DNA of 18,018 bases from Colimorpha_A sp045593985 (GCA_045593985.1 JAZNXR010000054.1:1-18018), one strand, 5' to 3'. Counted from the first letter of the stretch, positions 1-7,222 are shown. Numbers and translations are program-made. The notes: generated from the letters alone by a model not told the origin.

Positions 1-1668
1 CCCGAGGGCTTGTATCTTCTTACTTCCATCGCTCTCGCACTTGGTGTTATACGTCTTGCTAAGCGCAAGACACTTGTACACGATATGAAGTGTATTGAGA
101 CGCTTGCAAGAGTTGATGTGATTTGTGTTGACAAAACCGGCACTATAACTGAGCCTGAAATGCACGTTTCCGGCGTTGTACCGCTCGAAGGTGATACCCC
201 TGAAGATCTGAAATATGCCGAAAGGCTTGTCCGTGATTTCGTCCTTAATATGGATAACGATAACATCACAATGACTGCCTTGAAGGAGTATTTTGACGAT
301 AACGGCTCCTTCCGCCAAGCGAGTGCAATAAAGGGCTTCTCGTCCGCCACAAAGTACAGTGCCGTAAGCTTTGGGGGCGGTGAAGGTTACATTATTGGCG
401 CACCGGAATTCATACTAAAGAACGATATTTCGCGTTTCAGAAGCGTTATTAACGAACACTCTTCTGTTGGAGAAAGAGTGCTTCTTTTTGCTGAATATAA
501 ATACACGGAAAATTCCCGTGATGATATATTTAATGACGGTATACTTGGCGGAGTAATTATTCCGATTGCGCTCGTCACGCTCGTAAACAGAATTCGTCCA
601 GAGGCGAAGGAAACATTCTCTTACTTTGCTGAACAGGGTGTTCAAATCAAGGTAATATCCGGTGATAATCCCCTCACTGTTGCAAAAGCGGCTGAAGAAG
701 CAGGCATTGAAGGCGCAAACAAGTACGTTGATGCATCTCTGCTTGATACAAAAGAGAAGGTTTCCCAGGCGATACTTGAATATAACGTGTTCGGACGAGT
801 TACACCCGAACAAAAGCGTTTGTTTGTTCGTGCTCTTAAGAAAGCCGGACACACAGTTGCCATGACTGGCGACGGCGTAAACGACGTGCTTGCTCTCAAG
901 GATGCCGATTGCAGTATCGCTATGGCATCAGGAAGCGAAGCTGCGGCTTGCGTATCAGACCTCGTTCTCCTTGATTCAAATTTTGCTAGCATGCCATCTG
1001 TCGTCGACGAGGGAAGGCGAGTAATTAACAATATTCAGAGGTCGGCATCTCTCTATCTTGTTAAAAACATCTTCTCATTCATTCTTTCGATCTTTACAAT
1101 TGCACTTGCACGAGAATATCCATTGACACCTGCGCAGATCTCGCTTGTTTCCTACTTCTTTATTGGAATTCCTTCCTTCTTCCTTGCTCTTGAAGCAAAC
1201 CACGATAAGGTCAGTGGAAAATTCCTTCGCAATGTATTGTTCAAGGCATTTCCTGCGGCGTTGTCTGCTGCAATTATCGTCGGATGGTCGATGCTCTTTG
1301 CTTACGCCTTCCACGACACGTTAAATATTCAGCAGTCCTCTACCGTTGCAATTTTCCTTTACTCCTTTGTTGCTTATCTCATGCTGATCCGTGTTGCTAA
1401 ACCTTTGAATCTAATCCATAAGATACTTGTTATCGGCTGCGGAGTATTGTATTTTGCCGCTGCGCTGATTTTGCCGGGTATGTTTGATCTGCATCCGCTT
1501 TCCTTTGGTGCGGTCTTGGTATTAACAGCGCTTATACTTTTGGCTTATCCTATTGACTCAATTATTCAGAAAATATTTAATAATTTCTCATCTTGGATGA
1601 AAAAGATCGGCGAATTCTTTATGCGAGATGCTAACAAACCCAATATAGAAAAGGCGGCAGATAAGTAA
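1..1668 (+). CDS. P-type cation-transporting ATPase, CtpE-like (5' end outside window)
   Basis: The reading frame is open from base 1, so the gene starts upstream; 555 residues are visible. They begin with the PEGL motif of transmembrane helix 4. The phosphorylation motif DKTGT follows (Asp44 of the fragment), then an N-domain with KGFSSATKYS, the SGDNP segment (about 220-224) and the hinge TGDGVND (289-295). The C-terminal membrane part begins near residue 350 and includes SLVSYFFIGIPSFFLALEAN in helix 6. Members of this superfamily move cations across the membrane at the cost of ATP through an aspartyl-phosphate intermediate. PEGL plus the IGIPSFFLAL helix resembles the CtpE group, linked to calcium in mycobacteria; the ion here is inferred, not shown. 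A TTG at base 10 is not the start, because it lies inside helix 4. The next gene begins 2 nt after the stop, suggesting co-transcription. Confidence 0.92.
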   Translation, partial: PEGLYLLTSIALALGVIRLAKRKTLVHDMKCIETLARVDVICVDKTGTITEPEMHVSGVVPLEGDTPEDLKYAERLVRDFVLNMDNDNITMTALKEYFDDNGSFRQASAIKGFSSATKYSAVSFGGGEGYIIGAPEFILKNDISRFRSVINEHSSVGERVLLFAEYKYTENSRDDIFNDGILGGVIIPIALVTLVNRIRPEAKETFSYFAEQGVQIKVISGDNPLTVAKAAEEAGIEGANKYVDASLLDTKEKVSQAILEYNVFGRVTPEQKRLFVRALKKAGHTVAMTGDGVNDVLALKDADCSIAMASGSEAAACVSDLVLLDSNFASMPSVVDEGRRVINNIQRSASLYLVKNIFSFILSIFTIALAREYPLTPAQISLVSYFFIGIPSFFLALEANHDKVSGKFLRNVLFKAFPAALSAAIIVGWSMLFAYAFHDTLNIQQSSTVAIFLYSFVAYLMLIRVAKPLNLIHKILVIGCGVLYFAAALILPGMFDLHPLSFGAVLVLTALILLAYPIDSIIQKIFNNFSSWMKKIGEFFMRDANKPNIEKAADK

Positions 1669-1670
1669 CT

Positions 1671-2762
1671 GTGAATTATTTTAATATTTTTAAATCAAAC
1701 ACACTTGCCGGAAGCGGAAACCAGTGCTTCTATCAGGCTTCTGAAAACGAGATTTCTAAATGCAGAATCTTCTATAAGATCTTTGCTCCCGGGGAATATG
1801 AGTATTCGTTTCTAATCTCTAATATAATCGACAGCACCTTCGAGGACGGCTCTGTTAGCTACGCAAACCTCGTTTTGGATGAGTGGAGAATTCACTCCGC
1901 GGCAGTTGGAATAACCGATTTCTGCGACGCAAATGGCTTTAACGAGCCTGATGAGATGCTTGAAGTTACCTTTAACGGTCAATCGGGCAAAACTGTTAAA
2001 TCGGGAGAAGTGTTTACAACCGATTCCGTTTACCTTGACTTTGAGGAAGGCGAATATCTGTGTTTTGAGCTATCCTATTCGGGCAAGCGAATTCCGAAGC
2101 ACGATGAGAGCATAATTCCTTCCTTCGTTTTAAAAAACGGCGAATGGGGGCCGTCCAGGGACCACCCATATCTTTCGATGATAGGTTGTAACCGTGACGT
2201 AAAGAAGCGTGTTTGTTTCCTCGGCGACTCAATTACGCAGGGAATTGGCTCAACATTCAATTCCTATAATCACTGGGCTGCAATTGTAGCTGATAGGCTT
2301 GGAGATGACTATTCCTTCTGGAATATTGGGCTCGGTTATGCAAGAGCTAATGACGCCGCAACAGACGGCATATGGCTCTTTAAGGCAAAACAAAACGATA
2401 TCGTTATTCTTTGCCTCGGTGTAAATGATCTCGGAAGAGGATTTACCGCCGATGAGATTAAAGCAAATCTTAATAAGATCGTAGATGAGCTTGTTTCTTC
2501 CGGATGTAAGGTCGTTCTTCAAACGGTCCCGCCGTTTGATTATGAAGGCGAGAAGATCGCTAAATGGAATGAGGTTAATGCGTACATCAGAGCGGAACTC
2601 GTTAATAAAGTTGATTTGCTTTTTGATGTCGCCGATATTCTCAAGCGTAGCGACGATGAGCCGTATATGACCGTATACGGTGATCATCCTAATGACGAGG
2701 GCTGTCGAATTTGGGGCGAAGCGCTCGCTAAGGAATTATCTGCCCTTGATATGTTTAAGTAA
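1671..2762 (+). CDS. SGNH/GDSL-family hydrolase with N-terminal beta-sandwich-like domain (probable esterase)
   Basis: 363 residues from a GTG start 2 nt after the ATPase stop. The only upstream Shine-Dalgarno-like stretch is AAGGCGG at 1651-1657, so translation may be coupled to the ATPase. The C-terminal half has the SGNH blocks: FLGDSITQG (nucleophile Ser187), NIGLGYARA (block II Gly220) and LCLGVNDLG (Gly250, Asn252). His339 in GDHPND is the catalytic histidine. The first ~170 residues are beta-rich and hydrophilic, as in carbohydrate esterase family 2-like proteins that carry a jelly-roll before the SGNH domain. There is no signal peptide, so it is probably cytoplasmic. The usual Asp three residues before the histidine is Tyr336, although Asp338 directly precedes it. 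Deacylation of a sugar or similar ester is a reasonable guess; the substrate is unknown. A strong hairpin terminator follows immediately. Confidence 0.85.
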   Translation: MNYFNIFKSNTLAGSGNQCFYQASENEISKCRIFYKIFAPGEYEYSFLISNIIDSTFEDGSVSYANLVLDEWRIHSAAVGITDFCDANGFNEPDEMLEVTFNGQSGKTVKSGEVFTTDSVYLDFEEGEYLCFELSYSGKRIPKHDESIIPSFVLKNGEWGPSRDHPYLSMIGCNRDVKKRVCFLGDSITQGIGSTFNSYNHWAAIVADRLGDDYSFWNIGLGYARANDAATDGIWLFKAKQNDIVILCLGVNDLGRGFTADEIKANLNKIVDELVSSGCKVVLQTVPPFDYEGEKIAKWNEVNAYIRAELVNKVDLLFDVADILKRSDDEPYMTVYGDHPNDEGCRIWGEALAKELSALDMFK

Positions 2763-2790
2763 AAAGAGCTGCCAAGAGGCAGCTCTTTTT
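2761..2790. terminator. Bidirectional intrinsic terminator
   Basis: A 13-bp perfect stem (AAAAAGAGCTGCC / GGCAGCTCTTTTT) with loop AAGA. A-rich and T-rich flanks make it work in both directions. It ends the ATPase-hydrolase transcript and the convergent helical-protein gene, whose stop codon overlaps its right edge. Confidence 0.9.
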
Positions 2791-3223
2791 ATAGAAATAA
2801 TCTGATATCGATTGCAAGCTTATCTTCAAGTTTAATCAAACGCTTACAGATATCCTTTGATTTTTCGTCAGCGGCGGCATACTTGTTGAGATACTTTGAC
2901 AGTGATTTTACACCCATATTACAGCCGTCTGTCATAAGATCGGCTATTGTTTCGTCAGTGTCCTTCATTGTGAGCATTATACCGGTTTTCATTTTTGACA
3001 TGCCTTCAGCGATAATGCTCGGATTCTTGCCCTCGTCACCGTAGCTGTCAAGCAACTCCTGAAGCTCGCGGTCAAGCTTCTTGTGCTCGTCCTTGCAACG
3101 CATAAGCAGCTCTTTAAACGTCTTGCTGTAAACTCTGTCAAGCACGTCATCAATAGATTTTACGCCCATTTTAATTCCTGCGTCACATTCTCGCAGAAGC
3201 TTTATAGTATCGGATTCAATCAT
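2789..3223 (-). CDS. Small helical protein, ferritin-like four-helix bundle type (DUF2383-like)
   Basis: 144 residues, all predicted helical, with no signal peptide or membrane segment. I chose the ATG at 3223 because AAAGGAG lies just upstream (3234-3240 region). A possible TATAAT at 3264-3269 would also place an in-frame upstream ATG (3265) outside the transcript. Helix-forming segments carry charged repeats such as CKDEHKKLDRELQELL and DTDETIADLMTDGCNMG, the pattern of PA2169/DUF2383-like proteins with a ferritin-like fold. A pair GIKMGVKS...GCNMGVKS (about residues 17-24 and 102-109) hints that the protein is two related helical hairpins. Roles in stress or metal handling are known only for distant relatives; the function here is unknown. 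It is transcribed alone, between its own terminator and that of the tRNA gene. Confidence 0.72.
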   Translation of the reverse strand: MIESDTIKLLRECDAGIKMGVKSIDDVLDRVYSKTFKELLMRCKDEHKKLDRELQELLDSYGDEGKNPSIIAEGMSKMKTGIMLTMKDTDETIADLMTDGCNMGVKSLSKYLNKYAAADEKSKDICKRLIKLEDKLAIDIRLFL

Positions 3224-3263
3224 ATTATCAACTCCTTTTGCGTTATTATTCCAAAAGGAAAAC

Positions 3264-3269
3264 ATTATA
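3264..3269 (-). promoter_or_regulatory. Possible -10 element for the ferritin-like gene
   Basis: On the minus strand TATAAT lies about 40 nt upstream of the chosen start. The matching -35 position falls in the T-run of the tRNA terminator and is poor (TTTTTA), so this is tentative. Confidence 0.35.
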
Positions 3270-3287
3270 TTCGTGAAAACACATATT

Positions 3288-3317
3288 AAAAAGGCACTTG
3301 AAAATCAAGTGCCTTTT
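3288..3317 (-). terminator. Intrinsic terminator of tRNA-Leu
   Basis: A 12-bp perfect stem (plus-strand arms AAAAGGCACTTG and CAAGTGCCTTTT) with a 5-nt loop, followed on the minus strand by a T-run. The first stem base is the terminal A of the encoded CCA, so the hairpin starts directly at the tRNA 3' end. Confidence 0.88.
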
Positions 3318-3403
3318 GGTGCCGGTGGCGGGGGTCGAACCCGCACGGTATCGCTACCACCGGATTTTGAGTCCGGCACGTCTGCCAATTCCATCACACC
3401 GGC
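3317..3403 (-). tRNA. tRNA-Leu (anticodon CAA)
   Basis: 87 nt including an encoded CCA. The 7-bp acceptor stem is GCCGGTG/CACCGGC with discriminator A. The D-arm contains ATGGAATTGGCAGAC, typical of leucine tRNAs. The anticodon stem CCGGA/TCCGG encloses loop CTCAAAA, giving anticodon CAA, which reads UUG. The long variable arm TGGTAGCGATACCG marks a class II tRNA, and the T-arm reads GCGGGTTCGACCCCCGC. It has its own promoter and terminator. No integrase or duplicated 3' end is visible nearby. Confidence 0.97.
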
Positions 3404-3406
3404 ATA

Positions 3407-3436
3407 TTGCTTATCAAAGCGAAATATGCTTATAAC
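3407..3436 (+). promoter_or_regulatory. Candidate promoter of the AGCS symporter
   Basis: Plus strand: TTGCTT (3407-3412), 18-bp spacer, TATAAC (3431-3436). It overlaps the tRNA leader on the opposite strand. Confidence 0.4.
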
Positions 3437-3442
3437 AGTGTT

Positions 3443-3471
3443 ATATTAACACAAAACTGATTAAAAAGCAA
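3443..3471 (-). promoter_or_regulatory. Sigma-A promoter of tRNA-Leu
   Basis: Minus strand: -35 TTGCTT (3466-3471), 17-bp spacer, -10 TAATAT (3443-3448). Transcription would start about 35 nt before the tRNA 5' end. Confidence 0.65.
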
Positions 3472-3497
3472 GTCTTTTTTATAAAATCGGAGGAAAA

Positions 3498-4766
3498 ATG
3501 CTCTCGTTTATAAATTCCATGATTTTTGGTCCGCTCTTAACAATTATACTACTATTTTCATGCTTGTTCTTTCTTGTCAAATTGAGATTTAAGCCGTTCA
3601 ATAAGCCCGGAAAATTGTTAGGCGCGATTTTTGGTAACGGTCACTCATCATCATTTAAATCGGCATGCCTTGCTCTATCCGGAACTCTCGGAGTTGGAAA
3701 TATCGCGGGAGTTGCCGCTGCGATTGGCACAGGAGGGGCAGGCGCAATATTCTGGATGTGGATTTTTGCGCTGGCTGCAATGATAATAAAATATGCAGAG
3801 GTTGTCATCGCTATGCGATATAATCACCTTGGAGAGGGCGGCGCGGCACTTTATATGCGCTTGGGGTTAAATAGACCGTGGCTGGCTTTTGTGTTCTCTA
3901 TATTGATACTAATAACGTCAATTGGCGTCGGAAACACCGTGCAAAGCTCGGCGGCGGCAGAAAGCATGCGAATTTGCTTTAGGATACCAAACATATTAAC
4001 GGGAATCGTATTTTCTGTTATTACCTTGATTATGATTTGTGGAGGCAGAAGAAGAATCGAGCGCGCATCATCTATTGTTATTCCTATTCTTTCAATTGGA
4101 TACGTTATTGTCTCGCTCTGCGTTATAATATCAAAATCAAATATGATTCCATCAGTCTTGCATCAAATTATCACTGAAGCTTTTGATTTCAAATCTTTTT
4201 CGGGTGGGGCATTAGGCTTCATATTTTCAAAAGCTGTTCGTCTTGGCGCCTCTCGAGGAATACTGTCAAACGAAGCCGGTTGCGGAACAGCATCGTATGC
4301 ACATAAGACGGATTGCCATCCGGCAGAGCAGGGGGTGTGGGGAATTTTCGAGGTATTCGTTGACACTATTTTACTTTGCACATTAACAGCTATTGTTATT
4401 CTTTTGACGCCGAACGTTGCATTAGATGGCAATGGGATAAAGAATGCTATCGATGCCTACGGCTATTATGGAAATTGGATTGGTCAATTTATTGGAATTT
4501 CATCCTTTATATATGCGCTTGCGTCAGTCGTTTGCTGGTCATATTACGGAGTCTCTGCCATAGATTATCTTGGCGGAAAGAAAAAATCCCGCATACTGTA
4601 CCTGATAGTATACAGCTTTGCGGGAATTATTGGTTCTGTTTTTTCTCCGTATCTGGTTTGGGAGATATCGGATCTTACTATATCTCTAATGGCGATTGTC
4701 AATATCGCTTGTGTTGTTGCTCTTAATAAGAAAATTAAGGCGTCAACCGACGAGTATTTTAGTTAA
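3498..4766 (+). CDS. Sodium:alanine/glycine symporter family (AGCS) transporter
   Basis: 422 residues with about ten hydrophobic helices; start ATG at 3498 after CGGAGG (3488-3493). The AGCS hallmark lies at about residues 62-90 (GTLGVGNIAGVAAAIGTGGAG, then FWMW), followed by IIKYAEVVIAMRYNH and GGAALYMRLGL. A second conserved block is SRGILSNEAGCGTASYAH with EQGVWGIFEVFVDTI. Known members import small neutral amino acids such as alanine or glycine with Na+. The hallmark usually reads GGPG where this protein has GGAG. It is somewhat short for the family (often 440-490), mainly at the C-terminus, but all core motifs are present. Its stop codon overlaps the stop of the convergent hom gene and there is no terminator between them. 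The exact amino acid transported is not determinable here. Confidence 0.93.
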   Translation: MLSFINSMIFGPLLTIILLFSCLFFLVKLRFKPFNKPGKLLGAIFGNGHSSSFKSACLALSGTLGVGNIAGVAAAIGTGGAGAIFWMWIFALAAMIIKYAEVVIAMRYNHLGEGGAALYMRLGLNRPWLAFVFSILILITSIGVGNTVQSSAAAESMRICFRIPNILTGIVFSVITLIMICGGRRRIERASSIVIPILSIGYVIVSLCVIISKSNMIPSVLHQIITEAFDFKSFSGGALGFIFSKAVRLGASRGILSNEAGCGTASYAHKTDCHPAEQGVWGIFEVFVDTILLCTLTAIVILLTPNVALDGNGIKNAIDAYGYYGNWIGQFIGISSFIYALASVVCWSYYGVSAIDYLGGKKKSRILYLIVYSFAGIIGSVFSPYLVWEISDLTISLMAIVNIACVVALNKKIKASTDEYFS

Positions 4767-5827
4767 ACAACGGGGTATCCAAGATCGGCAAAGGTCGATT
4801 CTCGAAGCGAGTCGGGAAGGGAAGCGGCGAGCATATCGTTTTTCGTCGTCCAGATAACCTGTGGCGGCTGATTTTCGCCGCGCGAAGCGATATCTATTAT
4901 GTCAGAAACAACGGCTCCGGCGGTAGGAAGCTTGCCTGCGCCCTTGCCGTAGAACATAAGATCTCCCGAGATTTTTCCCCTAACGAGTATGCCGTTAAAT
5001 ACGTCAGAGATCGCATAAAGCGGATTGTTTCTTCTGACTGCATAGGGCTTAACAGATATATGAACTTTACCGTCATCTGTTTTGACCGCTCTCGCTATTA
5101 GCTTAATGGCAGCACCCTTATCTTCTGCCTTTGAAATATCATCTGCGGTAATATGTCTGATTCCGATTGTTTCGACTTCTTCGTAGGAGACAAGATTTCC
5201 AAAAGCAACGGCTGCGAGAATACAGATCTTGCGACAGCTGTCAAAGCCGTCAACGTCAGCTGACGGATCAGCTTCAGCATAACCCATCCATTGAGCGGCG
5301 GCAAGCGCCTCTTCGAAGGAGTTACCTTGTTCCTTCATTGCGGTAAGAATATAGTTTGTTGTACCGTTCAGAATGCCGACGATTTCAGTAATTTCGTCCT
5401 CTGCACAAAGATCGGTCATCGGGCGAATGATCGGAATTCCACCGCCAACGCTCGCCTCAAACATATATCGCAGACCTCTCTTTGAAGCTTCCTCAAGAAG
5501 CTCGGGGCCGTATGCGGCAACGACAGCTTTATTTGATGTTACGACATTCTTGCCGGCCTTTATTGCTGCAATCGAGAAGTCATAAGCAGGATGAACGCCG
5601 CCCATCATTTCGACTACGATTGATACCTCGGGATCGTTCAAAATGACATTATAATCGTGAACAACTCTATCGCCGAGTGGGTGGTCGGGAAATTCTCTCA
5701 AGTCGAGAATATATTTTATTTCAAAATCAATAGCTGTTTTGCTTTTGATAAGCTCACCGTTTGATGTAAGGACTTCGGCAACGCCTGATCCGACTGTTCC
5801 GAAACCTAAAAGTGCAACTTTAACCAT
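4763..5827 (-). CDS. hom: Homoserine dehydrogenase, ACT-less form
   Basis: 354 residues; reduces aspartate semialdehyde to homoserine with NAD(P)H, the branch step to threonine and methionine. I chose ATG 5827 because GGAGGAAC lies 5 nt upstream; a TTG at 5839 would sit in the Shine-Dalgarno itself. The Rossmann motif GFGTVGSG is at 8-15, TSNKAVVA at 97-104 (Lys100), and GILNGTTNYIL at 151-161. The catalytic segment is DVDGFDSCRK, with Asp196 and Lys200 spaced like the known Asp/Lys pair. The catalytic domain ends near 315 and only about 40 residues follow. The C-terminal ACT domain of the ~430-residue Bacillus-type enzyme is therefore absent, and direct feedback by threonine may be lost or supplied by another protein. 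No thrB/thrC neighbour is present. The 3' end overlaps the convergent symporter gene. Confidence 0.95.
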   Translation of the reverse strand: MVKVALLGFGTVGSGVAEVLTSNGELIKSKTAIDFEIKYILDLREFPDHPLGDRVVHDYNVILNDPEVSIVVEMMGGVHPAYDFSIAAIKAGKNVVTSNKAVVAAYGPELLEEASKRGLRYMFEASVGGGIPIIRPMTDLCAEDEITEIVGILNGTTNYILTAMKEQGNSFEEALAAAQWMGYAEADPSADVDGFDSCRKICILAAVAFGNLVSYEEVETIGIRHITADDISKAEDKGAAIKLIARAVKTDDGKVHISVKPYAVRRNNPLYAISDVFNGILVRGKISGDLMFYGKGAGKLPTAGAVVSDIIDIASRGENQPPQVIWTTKNDMLAASLPDSLRESTFADLGYPVV

Positions 5828-5857
5828 AAGTTCCTCCAAGGAAATATATACCTGAAT

Positions 5858-5863
5858 ATTATC
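5858..5863 (-). promoter_or_regulatory. Possible extended -10 element of hom
   Basis: The minus strand reads TGAGATAAT, an extended -10 (TG-N-GATAAT) about 30 nt upstream of the start codon. No good -35 lies at 17-18 bp. Confidence 0.4.
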
Positions 5864-5891
5864 TCATATTTTTCGCTTTAGTTTGTTAATA

Positions 5892-5941
5892 AAATGTAAA
5901 CAGTTGGATTTTGGTCTATGACTTGACAACATTTTACATTT
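5892..5941. repeat. 9-bp inverted repeat in the hom/PAP2 divergent region
   Basis: AAATGTAAA at 5892-5900 and its reverse complement TTTACATTT at 5933-5941, separated by 32 bp. The right arm lies in the spacer of the PAP2 promoter. It could be paired operator half-sites; no regulator is identified. Confidence 0.4.
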
Positions 5942-5952
5942 AATGATATAAT
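5923..5952 (+). promoter_or_regulatory. Sigma-A promoter of the PAP2 gene
   Basis: TTGACA (5923-5928), 18-bp spacer, TGATATAAT with extended -10 TATAAT at 5947-5952. Both hexamers match consensus. The start codon follows about 30 nt downstream. Confidence 0.85.
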
Positions 5953-5982
5953 TTTTGAGAAGAATAATTATTTGAGGTATGT

Positions 5983-6546
5983 ATGGATCCTATCACGAAA
6001 ATTGATTTTCAAATCCTTGATTTCATACAAGAGAATATAAAATGTGAATTTTTGGATACAGTTCTTCCAATTATTACCAAGCTTGCAGATCACGGCCTAG
6101 TGCCGATTATTGCGGCGGTTGTGCTGTTGATGTTGACAAAAACAAGAAAGATCGGTTTATCAATGGGAATCGCATTTATTTGCGGAGGCGTAATTGGAAA
6201 TTTAATTTTGAAGAACGTATTTGCAAGAATTCGTCCGTATGATATAAAGCCCGTCGAAATGCTTGTTGAACGCCTTTCAGATTATTCTTTCCCGTCGGGA
6301 CATACGCTGATTGCTTTTGAAACCGCTGTAGTGCTTCTTATGCTTCTTAAGGGCAGAAAGAAGCCTATCGCAATAGGAATTACCATTTTAGCGGCAATTA
6401 TTGCTTTTTCCCGTCTTTATCTCTACGTTCACTATCCTACCGATGTTCTGGCAGGAATAATTCTCGGCACTGTTTTTGGAATTGTCGGAGCAAAGCTCGG
6501 TGAATATATTTTCAATAAGTTCAAAGGTAAGCAACAACCCGATTGA
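5983..6546 (+). CDS. PAP2-superfamily membrane phosphatase (undecaprenyl-diphosphatase or lipid phosphatase type)
   Basis: 187 residues with about five to six hydrophobic helices; ATG 5983 follows GAGG at 5974-5977. All three phosphatase motifs of the family are intact. KNVFARIRP (Lys77 to Pro85) is motif 1, YSFPSGH (101-107) is motif 2, and SRLYLYVHYPTD (Ser143, Arg144, His150, Asp154) is motif 3. Small proteins of this class act at the membrane surface and remove phosphate from undecaprenyl diphosphate (BcrC type) or from phosphatidylglycerol phosphate. The sequence alone does not choose between these. It has its own near-consensus promoter and is probably monocistronic. Its last 26 nt overlap the 3' end of trmB on the other strand, and no terminator separates them. 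Confidence 0.9.
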   Translation: MDPITKIDFQILDFIQENIKCEFLDTVLPIITKLADHGLVPIIAAVVLLMLTKTRKIGLSMGIAFICGGVIGNLILKNVFARIRPYDIKPVEMLVERLSDYSFPSGHTLIAFETAVVLLMLLKGRKKPIAIGITILAAIIAFSRLYLYVHYPTDVLAGIILGTVFGIVGAKLGEYIFNKFKGKQQPD

Positions 6547-7132
6547 TTTTGAATCCTTTATCCGAGAAGTTCTTTTCATATTCTGTGACGATATTGTCCT
6601 CGTTGTATTCGCTGTTGTGCAGGTCATAGGTCAGCTCACGAAGCTTAAAGCCGGCGGCGGTGAATTCCTCGAGCGAAAACTCAAATAGACCTATATTATC
6701 TGTCTTAAACACAATTTCTCCGTTGGGAACGAGTATTTCCTTAAATAATTCAAGGAAGCCCCTGTGAGTAAGGCGGCGTTTTGCATAGCCTTTTTTAGGC
6801 CAAGGATCGGAAAAGTTCAGATATAGTCTTGACACACTTGAAGCAGGGAAGTGCTCCCTTAGATTTCGTGCATCTCCTATTATAAATTTTACGTTAGTTC
6901 TGTTTTCGGACTTGATTCTTTCTGCTGCAAGCAAAATTACGTCGGATGCCCTCTCCATTGCAATAAAATTTTTTTCGGGGAATCTGCCTGATAATCCCGA
7001 TATAAAGGCTCCCTTGCCGCAACCAATCTCGAGTTCGATAGGAAATTCCGTAATTACGGTGCCTTCTGGGATAAAATATTCGCTACAAGCGGAAATTCTT
7101 TCCGCTCCGTGCTTCTTTTTTCTCATTCTCAT
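6521..7132 (-). CDS. trmB: tRNA (guanine-N7-)-methyltransferase
   Basis: 203 residues from ATG 7132, giving the usual MRMRKK N-terminus of TrmB. The frame is open to an ATG at 7177, but the promoter -10 lies at 7179-7184, so that ATG would precede the transcript start; the Shine-Dalgarno at the chosen start is weak (GAGA). The enzyme methylates N7 of G46 in the variable loop of tRNAs using S-adenosylmethionine. The SAM-binding motif is ELEIGCGKG (about 33-41). The family signature NFSDPWPKKGYAKRRLTH occupies 106-123, and the C-terminal TEYEKNFSDKG is at 183-192. Length matches the family. It overlaps the convergent PAP2 gene by 26 nt. Confidence 0.95.
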   Translation of the reverse strand: MRMRKKKHGAERISACSEYFIPEGTVITEFPIELEIGCGKGAFISGLSGRFPEKNFIAMERASDVILLAAERIKSENRTNVKFIIGDARNLREHFPASSVSRLYLNFSDPWPKKGYAKRRLTHRGFLELFKEILVPNGEIVFKTDNIGLFEFSLEEFTAAGFKLRELTYDLHNSEYNEDNIVTEYEKNFSDKGFKINRVVAYL

Positions 7133-7178
7133 ATTGAAATTTCTCGCAATCTCTGTTATAATATAATGTATAGTCAAT

Positions 7179-7207
7179 ATTATACTCTAAGATTTGACTT
7201 TTTTCAA
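7179..7207 (-). promoter_or_regulatory. Sigma-A promoter of trmB
   Basis: Minus strand: -35 TTGAAA (7202-7207), 17-bp spacer, -10 TATAAT (7179-7184). Its spacer contains the -35 of the opposite promoter. Confidence 0.75.
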
Positions 7208-7222
7208 CAGTGAAATTATTAT
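7194..7222 (+). promoter_or_regulatory. Sigma-A promoter of the DUF1700-DUF4097 operon
   Basis: Plus strand: -35 TTGACT (7194-7199), 17-bp spacer, -10 TATTAT (7217-7222). Its spacer contains the -35 of the trmB promoter. Confidence 0.65.

Noticed and set aside
10..12. TTG as start of the P-type ATPase
   Set aside because: The codon falls inside transmembrane helix 4, and the frame is open to base 1, so the gene is cut by the window.
3317..3403. tRNA-Leu as an integration site of a mobile element
   Set aside because: There is no integrase, no repeated tRNA 3' end and no foreign-looking gene block beside it.
7133..7177. Longer N-terminus for TrmB from ATG 7177
   Set aside because: That ATG lies upstream of the expected transcript start, and the family N-terminus begins at MRMRKK.
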